In this document: in pieces, positions 32,094-44,000 of the stretch
How the letters are laid out: every line of letters starts with the position of its first letter
Position numbering within the stretch: the first letter of the stretch is position 1
Assembly (NCBI GenBank): GCA_012845835.1
Contig: JABAKD010000024.1
Coordinates: 7,157,103-7,221,102, forward strand
DNA length: 64,000 bases
Direction: 5' to 3'
Origin: Undaria pinnatifida
Taxonomy: Eukaryota > Sar > Phaeophyceae > Laminariales > Alariaceae
The notes under the pieces: model-generated
What the model saw: the letters and a program-made list of their open reading frames with translations, nothing else
Database searches by the model: none
What the model was told of the DNA's origin: nothing
Translations under genes and position numbers: made by a program

Positions 32094-35000
32094 GTCAGTG
32101 CTTTTATTCTAACCGTGGACTCTGAAGATCGATGCGTGCTACGACAGAGGTACGTAGCACTTCCTGTCCGAACCTTCTTCTGAACGACGGGGCACAAGAA
32201 ACAATGAAGTACCCGGGGGAAAAGAAAAACGGTTTCAATACCAAATAGAAGAAGAAAAATAGCAACTATTAATAAATAACAACGTACGTACAAGACTAGT
32301 CTACATATGTTTGTACATCGAAAGCATTTTCCTAGCATCTTCGTACGGATCGAATTCACATTCAAATGGGATAATCGTTTCTCATTTATCTTGAACCAAA
32401 ATTGTCGGAAAATCATAGTGTTAATGTCCGCAGTATACTACCTGCTGTAGGCCGAGGGATTTGTTGACCGGGTATCACTATATAAATAGTTTGGGTATTC
32501 TCAACTGGTTACGTAGGAGACCCGGAGAAAAAATAAATGGCACACCTCTACAATAGAATGGGTCTCGACGCACATTAGAATACCGGGTGCCTGGTGTGTA
32601 ACACGGACACCTAAAAACCATAAACCTATTAGCATACTCGATTGATATCTCTGATTTCTTATGCATTGCGGTCGGCATGTTGCATGGCCCCAAAACCTTA
32701 CCGCAGTCGCGATGTGTATCCTCATGTCTTCTAGTTTGTGATCGCAGAGCTTGTCCCTCGCTAGGATAAGGCATCGGAATGGGCACCGCGTGGGTGGCGG
32801 TCGATGCAGATGAGGTGGAAACAACACTCTCATATAGAGACGTTGGTGCCGTTGCAGGGCAGCTACTACAGCAGAGTCATCCCACCTTAGGGGTGCAGCA
32901 CAATGTTAGCATGATGGATGAACCCAGGTGTTAAGGGAACAGGCTTGCTCGCGGAAACGTGAGGCACGAAATCCAGGGCGCCATCGGGCTGGGAAGAGAG
33001 AAGGAGTAGAACATATATATTAAAATACTGAAGGGAAGGAAGTCCCACTCACGGGCTTTTCCCTCTCACACACGTGGTGACCCTAATCATGAGATTAGGG
33101 ACCACTTTATTTATTTTATTATATCCGTTCGGGAAACCATTGGTTCCCCCGCATCTCCAATAATGCTACTATCACCTACACCAAACTACCATATACTCCG
33201 AGTAGTAAATTAGACTTCTGCACAGGCATAAACCAACACTGGGCTCCTGACGTGAGGAGCTCACTCAATATCTAACCCAAAACGTGACTTCGAAGACATT
33301 CGTTTCCCCCGCAACCCGACCAACATTTCTATGCGCTAGTCCTGAAACCAACCATTCATTGTACTAATAAAATGCTCATACTCACCGATAGTTCCGCAAT
33401 TGAGGAGCTCAACCGGACAGGTACATTATTAGTTAATCCAACAACTGCAACCCCTACCTTTCAATCACTTAGCGGCTTGCCTCTACAAGTGTCAGAAGAG
33501 AATACTACCGTAGGACGGCCGGAGAGACCAACAATTTCCTAGCGCAAGCCCCGGCTCGACGATATTTCGTAACCATCACTTGTCCCCTTGCTGTGGCGAA
33601 GGCATCAAACAGGCGGAGTTGTGACGACGGAAGCTTTGAAGCTCAACAGCGAAACGGCATCCTCCAGGAGGCCATCACCTTGTACGTGGGGCAGGTAAGA
33701 AAAACTCCCCTCCCCCCTCCCCCCCCAACGGGCCTCGAAAGAGATGCATTATCCGACGCATGCTACGACGGAGGTATCAAGGTATACCGTTTTTTGGCTA
33801 TTTTTTTTTCTTAGTGACGGGGCTCCTCAACCTAAAATCGTCAGGGGTTCACATCTTGTCTTTTAAATTTTCTGAGCTCCTCCAGTGAGGACCTACCGAT
33901 TTTCCTGTTATTTTTTTTTCCAAGGTTAGGTTTTTTTTTTCCGGGTTATTATTAGATGTAAGTGTTGGTCGGGTTTCTCGAACGAATTTCTTTCAAGCCA
34001 TGCTTTGCCTGAGATATTGAGCTACTCGTGTCAGGAGCCTAGAAAACCGCTGCATGCAGCCCTGTACCGTGGGATGACTACGAGACATGTATGTGTGAAA
34101 ACGCGTGGAAGTGTGTGGTGAGCTAAAGCTTCATTTTCATTATTTCGCCCCATCCGTCGGAGGATTGAAAAAAAAAACTACTTTGCCATATATTTTTCGC
34201 TGTATACACAGGCCATAGATAGGATGGTTCATCTCGTCGTGGCGTTTTTTCGTTTCTCTCGATTTTGCTGTTTAGTTAGGGTGAGAGGGTCCTCAAAAAA
34301 AGGGTGGTACTGGTACACATCATCGTCAATCAGTCCTCAACTTACGAGGCGTGTTAAGGCAGAGGCACGAGTGGCGCTTTTTTTTTTAAACGGTTTCTGA
34401 AGTGACGAGGGGCTCCTTAATTAATCCAAATTCGTTGGAATTTCAACTTTTTTTGTATGCCTATAGAGGCCATAGAATTTGTGCATGGGTTTTTTTCATC
34501 GGGTACGAGCACTTTTACTTTTGTGTACAGCAGCAGTATCACAGTTCCTTCGTACGGCTGCCCGGTACCTCAAATCAGGCGTTGGGAGAGGTATAATTCT
34601 CCTCAATCGAGGAGCCTTAGAAAATTGGTGAACCTCCACCGTGTGGTGCCTGTCTTACGAAGGCAATTACCTCGAGAGTACACGGCCCCATCCCGCGACT
34701 GGCATATATCTGTCTGTAGACAAAACAAAATGTGCTGTGCGTCTGTGCGTCAGTTGGTTTTTTAATTTACGTACTGAAGCCGCAGAATCGTCTACATGAA
34801 ACTATCGGTCGGTCGGCACCCTGCGGTATAGTTGTGTCTCGGGTGATGCATGTGCACACCGCAGAGTAGTCTGCGGCGTCGAGTCGATTTTTTCCAAACC
34901 ACGTTTAGCGGTAGGTTTATTATGCGTGGATGCGACTTCGGTGAACGGTAACACTCTAATGAAAAACGCCAAAGCAAAACTCTTACGACTTTTGATCTCA

Positions 35001-38000
35001 CTAGCAAGCACTACGGCAATTGGCACATTGACAAGTTCGACGCAACGCATTTCGCCTTTCACGGTTGACCAAGGCTATGGTGAACCTTTTTTCTCTCTGC
35101 CGGTTTTAAGCTACTCGCCCAAGTGATATTGTATGTACACCACTGATAAAACAATTTAGGATATTAGTGTTGGGCAGCGCATCAAAGCTAACCGTTCCAT
35201 GGCGGTGTCATATCGCAAAAAAAAATGTTATGAAATATTAAACCTGCAAAGGAACAGGGGGGTCACTCGCGCGAGGGTGGCCTTCCACTGCCTAAAGAGG
35301 CCTCGAAAGTGTCCCCTCTACGGTAGCCTTGGTCTGTGTCGGTTTTCTCGAACACGCTAGCGCACCCTCTGACGCATTTCGACGCACACTACGGTAGAAG
35401 TACGCCAATTTTGTTCTGAGATATATCACTTGAGAAGAACTAACTATTTAGTCACCCAATAGCTGATTTGGAGGAAGAGAAAAGGGCTTCCCGACGACAA
35501 CTCGTACAAGTATGCACAACGAAAATACAGCAAAAAAAAAATCAAGACTGAAATTCCCACGGCTTCGGGTTAGGGGGCCCTGTCGTTCGTTAATAAGTTT
35601 TTCGGCCGAAACGCCGCTACCTCTCTCTCGTATCGTAGCAAGGCTCCTATTTATGCAACGTCTCATTGATAACAATCACTGCATGTTACTGCTGCTGGCC
35701 AATATTTTCACGTAACTCTAACCCACACACGTGCACGCATGCTAAAGTAGGGTGGCGCCTACGCTGTCTGAGGTTCCTCAGTTGAGTAGGTCTACATACG
35801 CTACCCCTGACCCTGACCCACAATTCTACGCGAGTCGACGAGGGAAGGAAATGCTGAGTTCTTCTCGTGATAAGATATGAAGGCACGTAACGTAGTGGGG
35901 AGGGGAGAGGAGGGCCCGCTGTGTGACCCCGGATCTCACTTGCTACTGGGAGGGAGCGCGAGAGTACGAGTGCGAGGACAATGAATGGGATGCGCAAAAA
36001 AAACGCCTGATCACAACATAAATGTGCTAACCGATAAACAATTCTCCAATGGCCTAGGTATGCCGCTAGGTGGCAAAACATAAAGAACCACGGCATTCCG
36101 GCGGTTTTACAAGCGCTAAGGAGCCCCGTCCTTCAGAAAACACTTTTGTCAACAAAGGCTACCATTGTACTACGCACGGTCGAGAGGTAGAATCTTTTGG
36201 ACCGATCGGATTTCCGCATGATATGATGGACTTCTCAAACGAGAAACTACCGAATATCGTTTGGAACCACGACCATGCTTAGCCCACGGGGTTGTTCGTC
36301 GGTGTCACGTGGGTAATGCTCGTCACAGTCGAGTGTTGGGTAAGGCGTGGTGCTTCTAAACCCAGAGTACTTCTTTGGAAAAAACGAGGTGCGCCTCTAC
36401 CGTGACGGCAAACGTCGACCCTAACCCCAACCCTAACACTAACCCTAGCGCCAGCCTCTCTAACCCCAACCCCAATCCCGAACCCCAACTCACACTCTAA
36501 CCCTAACCCCAACCCGAACCCCAACCTAAGCTCTAACCCTAGCGCCAACCCCTAAACCTAACCCTAACCCTAACTATAACCCTCCTCTTGTCACCTCCGT
36601 CAACGCCTCCTTACTACCTAACTACCATAGTTGAGCCTGAAGTACGACAGCGCGGTGGTGGCATTAAGCGCGGTGAAAGACAAGGGAAGCTGTCAGGTAA
36701 GACCTTCCGCCAACGCCACAGGAGAGAGAAAGTGAGGGCCCGGATAATAAAAAGGAGGACGATCGACGATAGGCGCGCACGCAGACCGGATGCTATAGAA
36801 CAGAGGGGGCGATGTATTCGTCGCACAGAAGGTCTTGCGGGTCGCTCGCGTCGGTATTTTGCAGAATATTCTCACGGATCATGACCCAACCCGACACGCG
36901 GGTCGGCAAAGGAGGTTTAGCAAAATCTTGCAAGTCTAGTCGGGTCGGGTCTGAAGGTGTTGGAAATCTCGCAGGGCGGGTCGCGTGAGGTCAGAAGGTA
37001 TTCAAACGTCAAGAAGAGACGGGACGGGCCACCCTGAACCGACCCGACCCGCGGTCAGAAAGGGTCTGACCCGCGAACAAGCCCTGGCGTGTGGCTTTAA
37101 ATAATTTCATCGGCGTTTGACGCGCGTGTTACGATAGGAGTTTTGCCAGCACGTTTTGGGGAGAATATTTTCTGGGTGACGGGGGCTCGTCCTTAACCCG
37201 TCTTCACCCAAAATCGTCGAAATTTTGCTCTTGCTTTTTTGCAATTTTAATGATTTATACATAGAGCATGGGTTTGCTCGTCGGACTGCACTTTCAGCTT
37301 CCTTCAGTTTTGGCTGAGGTATACTAGATCTGTGTCGTCCTACGGTAGCCCCCCCAACTTTTCTTTAACGAAATCGCCGGTTTTGAAACCAGCTCCTGGC
37401 CGTATCTCCTGAAATACGGTCCCCCTTACCACCCGGACGTCATCGTTCGATAGTCCTCCGCAAACAAAATAATATATGCAGATACTCTTTTCATAGCATC
37501 CTTCCTCGTGTCGAGCAGCCATGAAACGTTCGTTAAAGAAAACCGATGGTTTTGGGGGGGGCTATCGTAGAATCAGTCATCTCCTCAAGCGAGAATCTTC
37601 AGAAAGAGACCCGCGCACCTCTACTTTACCATTAGCGCTACAAGTACTATATTAGTGGCATGTGCCATTGTGGGATGGGAAAAATGATTACAAGATCAAT
37701 GTCCGTTGATCCACGTGTCAGCATGGAGGGATGGGGTTGTTTCTTTTCAAGCTGTGAATCGTGATGCGCTAATTCATGGTTTGTGTTGGATTGACGCCAT
37801 CGCAGGGGTCACAAAAACCAGCACGTCATGTTTGCACCCATTGTCTCGGAAGTCTGTCTGTCAGAAAACACATGCTGAGAGAGAGGGAGGGAGAGTGGGA
37901 GGGATGAAAGGGAGAAAGGCAGCGCTTTTCGGCTCCATCCATTGGTTTGCACAAACAACTATTATCGCGATGTTTTTCGATCCTATCCGGTTAAGAGTAT

Positions 38001-41000
38001 GGCGTATGGCCCCGCCGCTTGCACTGCATCTAAATTGTGCGTTCTTTTCTCGTGTGTTCCTGGTGTGGATGAAGCCACGCGGGAGCACCGCGGAGCAGCT
38101 GAAGACCTACAACGTGACCTTTACACCACCGCTCAACAGCTGGGTGGAGGTGGACGACAAGGTATTCTTCCGACAGGTCTGTGCCGTTTTCTTTTCACCG
38201 CGGTTTGAGTCACATGCATGTTAACTATTAGACTAGTAATAATACTAATATTACTAACAGCGTAAATAGTACTAATATTACGGTAGAGTTGCATCTGTTA
38301 TTTTCTGAGACTCTTAACCTGATGAGGCAAAGCCTGATTTTGGGGAAAATTAAGAGTGGCATACCTGATGAACAACTCCATACCCATGGCCTAGGTATAA
38401 ATCTAAAAATACCGTAAATACAACGTCCGAACAACAATAATAATGACAGAAATTCGGACGATATAAGGATAAGGAGCCCCGTCATCCAGAACACGTTCCA
38501 GCCAAAACGTGATCTACCTCTATCGTACCAGGCGCCCTCCATGCCGCTTTTGCCTCAAATTTGGTATAACATAGGTCATACAATAAAGGCGCCACAGCCG
38601 TATACCACCCACAACCTTGTACCACGGGGTTGGTTTTAGCATAGACATCGCAAGGCGTGACAACACGATTTGACCAATCCTCGGTCCGTTTCCTCTTATT
38701 AACCGCCGGGAATTAAGGACGTGTTCAAACCCGGTTTTTCACTGTGCTCGTACCACATCGCTTTTCAGGTCTATGGTGTGGAGGAAGACGGGAACCAGGA
38801 CGGTGGAACCACCGCTGCCACTGCCCGGGGCGTCACAAAAAAGGCGAGGTGGGCTTTGAACGGGGTACGGTGGGGGGGCGCTACGATTTGAGAGAGACTC
38901 CTCTTGCCCCCTTTAAAGCCCTAAAACCCCTCGGTATACTAATTCCAATGAATGTTTGCTCACGACGGGTTTCCAGCTGTAAAGGCGTTATACCGGTAAC
39001 GTGTGCTACGATAGGGGTATTACGTTTCGGCTAAAATGTTTTCAGAAAACGACGGGGCGCTCCTTAACCCAAAGTTGTCTGGATGTCGTTCTTGTTCTGC
39101 AACACTATTGGTTTGTATGTATACCTAATATTAGGCCATGGGTTTCTTTATCGGGTTGCGCTTTCAGTTTTTTTCATTCACGTCACTTATTGGTGTGGTA
39201 CGGAACTCCTCAAGCCAATAGCCTTGCAGGGAAAACAAGCAATGGTTGGTGCACCTCTCCTACCGTATCTCATGCGTCATATCTTCTAATAGCGTTCGGC
39301 ACTGTAGTCTTACTCCGGAACGGGTTTATTTAGCACTTTTTGTGTGCCCGTGTCAAGCCATGTGACCTCTTAAACCAGTGTTTCTCTTAAATCGAGTTCT
39401 CGCAAACCGTAGGGTTGGGGTGATGGTTACCCTCTAGCCCTATGTTTGATGGGGCTCCTCTAATAAGGACATGTATATGCTACTAATAGTACGACCGACA
39501 GAGGTTAGATCTAGTCTGGGCCAACATATTTCTGACTGCGGAGCTCCTTATCCGGGAGAACTGCGCGATATCGTTCAAAGATCACTTGCATACTCGTCTT
39601 TTACGTTTTGTTTTTTTGTCGTGGTATGGTTGCACTCTTTCACTATTTTGCCAAATCAGACGCATGCTACCTACGATAGAGGTGCACCAGCCATTGTTTT
39701 TCCCTCCACGGTTGTTGGCTTGAGGAGCTGTATACCTCTCCCAAAACCTGTTTTTGGGGGAAAATGACAGTGCTACCCGATGAACAATCCCATAATAACC
39801 TAGGTATTCAACTAAAAATGCGGCAAAAAAAAATGAAGCTCCGATGATTTGGGGTGAAGATGGGTTAAGGAGTCCCGTTATTCGGAAACATGTTTCAGCC
39901 TAACGCTGCTACTTCTGCCGTGGCACGTATCATCAGTGTGGTTGAGGTGAGGCGTAGAGCACCCTCATGTAGTGACCCTCAGCAAAAGCGAGTCCTACCC
40001 CTTACATCGTAACATGGACCTGAGGAACAACGGCTCACTATTGTTGGAAAAACGAAATCAATGCCATTCGTTTGTGCTTTACATTTTTTTTCGCGATATG
40101 TACCTGCTGCTCCGCTGCTGTGTAGGTAATGGGATGGATTGTTCATTCGGATTGCACTTTCAGATCCCTCAAAAGCCAAGGTTTTGGGAGGGACGCATGC
40201 CTTAGGTAATGGGATGGATTGTTCATTCGGATTGCACTTTCAGATCCCTCAAAAGCCAAGGTTTTGGGAGGGACGCATGCCACGGTAGAGGGTATCACAT
40301 CATCACATCTCATTTTTTCTCGGACTCCTTTGTGCGAAGAGGAGCGCTCCAAGCCCCTCTCAAACCTCCCGACCTTGAATATCATTGAGTCGCCGAATCC
40401 AATTACCGTTTCCATACAATCGACGTGTATACATGCATACGTACATACAGCCAACACATCCTCAGGATAATATAGTTCTAAAAAGTGTTGGAATCCAAAG
40501 ATATAGCCATCGTTCCCCTCTCTGTTGAGGGAGCGCCCATTCTTCAGAAACGATCTAGCCAAGAAGGCGCGGTATCTATACCGTAGACAGCGAAGCATGA
40601 GTCGTGGGGTAGAAAGCTCCTAAAATGATGAAGCTACGCCTCCCAAACGTTTGTGCTTCCGTTGTCGCACCGCGCCTTCTCCACGAAATAGCCGTGGGTA
40701 CGCCCCAAGCAACACCGCTAGTGTCATTGACACATTGTACTAATAGTACACTAATAGTACACTAATAGTACACTAATAGTACACTAATAGTACACTAATA
40801 GTACACTAGTAGTACTAAAAGTACGGTAGAGATGCACCAAATGTTTTTTGAGGCTCATAACGTATTGAGAAGCTTTTTACCCAACCCAAAACCTGATTTT
40901 CATAAAACGAAAGGGCAACCCGATGAACAATCCCATGCCCTGCAAATAGTATGCATACAACGAAAACAATGGCAAAAATGACGAAATTCTCATGCTATTT

Positions 41001-44000
41001 TGCCCAAACCCTGATATACCTCTATCGTAGCAGCTGTCCATTTCGCCTTTTGTCGGGCATGTTGTGCGTGTATTAAATACACCGCGTCTATTTCGATGCA
41101 GATCGGTTTGTTGATGACGTGTGCCAAGCTAGACGGGGACGAGCGCATTCGGGCCTTCATTAAAAAAAACGGATCGACTGCTACGTACTGCAGGCAGGTC
41201 CTAAATGGATTAAACTGATGATAGCTCTTACCCCGTGACCCCCACTGACTGGTGCATTCCGTTCTTAACCCCTTTAGAGCCCCCGAACCCCTCCCTATAC
41301 TAAATCCAGGTAATTTTGTCCCCAAATATGGGTTTCCAGTTGTAAACGGGTTAAACAGACGGGCTAATTATTCAGAATAGCGAATAATGTGCTTAGCTTA
41401 AACCGATAGCTCAATAGTTCTTACCCCCATGACCCCAATATTAAGCAGACGAGCTTCCTGTTTAAGTGTGCCGAGCAAGACGGTGACGAGCGCATCGGGG
41501 TGTTCATTCAGAAGGCGTTCGACTGGTACTGCAAGGCGGTCGAGAGCACCGAAGACCACTCACGTTACCTGTATACGCTCGTCTGTCAGCGGCCCAAGGC
41601 GTCGGAGGGGTGGGGCGATGACGAAGGAGATGCTGTTAGGAAGCGTAGGTGAGACGCGTGCTGCTATAGAGGTAGCACGTTTGGGCAAAAAAAGCGCTTT
41701 TTTCTCAAAACCGGATCTCCTCACGTGCCCCAAATTTCTGAAAAATTATGAGTTTTGTTTTTTTACACCAGTAGGTATGATTTTTTCTGTACGTAGACAC
41801 ATGGGATTTGTGATGATCGGGCTTATTCCACATTTTTTTCCTGGAAATCCTTTGTTGGGCGAGGTAGAGAATTGACAAAAAAAAATTGAGGCGTAGTATT
41901 TGAAACAAAGGAGGTTCGCCTCTACCTCAGAAATGTGTCTGCTAGCATTAAAAACAAAAAATTGTTTCTTTCGTTGAGCATTAAACGGGTGGATACATTA
42001 GTTTCAGCTTTTGGTGCCTCTCCATACGGGTGGGTGATATAGAGTATCGACGCGCAGAATGGTTATGGACCGAACTCGCCCTCGGTGAAAGTGCCACGTT
42101 CACCCTGGCAACGTCAAGGGAGGCTTATATCTTAAAACTCGCTACCTCGTCAAGAGATGCTCGCAAAGGTAAGGCACAACACCGCTCGGCAGCTGGTATC
42201 ACGAAGTGCTCCTTGCGTACCTACTTCACCTATATTTGCGTCTGCTATCCAGCTATAATACAATCAATCACTTCATAAGTAGGAGGTGCGGCAGCTGGTA
42301 TCCCGCGGTTTGTCTTGATGGCTCGTCCTCGCCGCATAAAACAATACCTTAATTTATTTATTTTTTCGTTCTTGTGTTTTCCATTGCATGTATGTAGATA
42401 CAAGCGGTTCAAGCTGAGCGACGACAAAGACTTTTCCAGCCTCTTCTTCCCCGAGAAGGATGATATGCTGAAGCTGCTAGAGCACTTCGAGAATAAGACC
42501 GGTGAGGAGCCATTCCACGCGAGGGTTGCAGCAGAAAGTTTCTGGGCTCCTAACATGAGGAGCTAGCTAAATATCACACCCGAAAAACGGCTTCGAAGGC
42601 ATTCGTTCGCGCAACCCGACCAAGATTCTATGCCTTAGTCCTAAAACAGTATGCACTCGTTAAATTACTTGATCAATGACTAACCGGTAGTTCCTCACTT
42701 GAAGAGCTCAATCCGACAAGTACATTATTAGTTAATCCAACAACTGCAACCCCTACCGTGGGCTAGTACTAACACTACTGCAGGACATTAGCTACGATAA
42801 AAGGGGTAGGACTTTTATATTCTTTTAGTTTCTGAATGGCGGGGTGTGCTCATTTCAGGCGCATGCTACGGTAGGTAGCGGTGCACCATTCTGTGTCTGA
42901 GGCTCCTCCCTTGAGCTCCCTTCCACTCTCAAAAACTGATTACTGTAGGTAATAATTCGTAATATTTATATTAATAGTAAATAAAGTGGATCTGCGTAAT
43001 GCAATAGTGTTCGTTGTGTTTCCCCTAGACAGTGGGATTGGCCTTTGCGTGAGCTTTCCTCTTTTTGTGAGGAGCCACTCCAACGGTAGCGTGCGTTCCC
43101 TCCTCCGCCTCCTCTCTCTCACTTGTCGTGTTGCGTTGTTGGCAATGTACAGGCAAGTACGCCATCAAGGGGTACCCCCACAAGCTCGGGCTTCTGTTGC
43201 ACGGACCCCCCGGCACTGGAAAGACCTCCTTGATCAAGGCCCTGGCTTGCCACACCGGGCGCAACGTGGTCAACGTGCCGCTTTCACGCATCCGCACCAA
43301 CCAGGTGATGGGAAACAGTAGACGCCTGCCGTTTGATCTTGCCACATAAATGTTGGACTAGACACATGATACACTACACGGTAGACGTGCGCTATTTCTA
43401 CTATGCGACTCTCCTCGCTTGAAGAGCTCTATTCCGTATAAAACAAACGGCAAGTAGTAAAGCTGAGAACGCAACTCGATGGACAAACCCATGGCCTACG
43501 AGGTATACATATAAAAAAAAAAATGGCATTCCGACGATTTTAGAAGTAGTATTGGTAGGTTAAGGAGCCCCGTCATTCAAAAAAAAAAACAGATAGCCGA
43601 ACATTACCACCTCTATCGTAACAACCATATCTGGTTCTGGTTCCCTTTCCAACGCTGCATCTCAAGCCCACCTGTCTTCTAAAGGTCATCCACAAACAGC
43701 GGAATATGTGTGCACGTGTTCAGTCAGTTGCGGTGGGTACCCCGGTTTAAGACCGCCCAGTGACAAGTCGAGACAGACGCTCTTAACTCCGCATTGCTCT
43801 TATCTGCGGATGGACAGGATATGTTTTTTGATACAGGCGGACATGGCATTGTGACCGCTCTTAAAATCCCGAATACCCTTGTCGTGGTCTGACATCGGGG
43901 TACCCACTGACTGTAAAAACCCTGTTGGGGGCCATGTATAAAGCTATTTAATTAAGTCCAATTGTCTTTCGTTTCCCGCTGTTTGCTTTGTGGTTTTGGC

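Noticed and set aside
34926-35126. An extra exon of the AAA gene
   Set aside because: A 66-codon frame with some basic residues lies between exons 2 and 3, but it has no family match and no clear splice sites. The gene joins in phase without it.
36279-36548. Gly/Leu/Val repeat protein on the minus strand
   Set aside because: It is the translation of the telomere-like repeats.
37706-38074. The whole 172-codon frame as an exon
   Set aside because: Only the part from about 38,075 resembles BCS1-type protein; the upstream part lacks similarity and is treated as intron.
40737-40812. Possible CRISPR-like array
   Set aside because: The 11-bp units are contiguous without spacers; it is a simple minisatellite in eukaryotic DNA.
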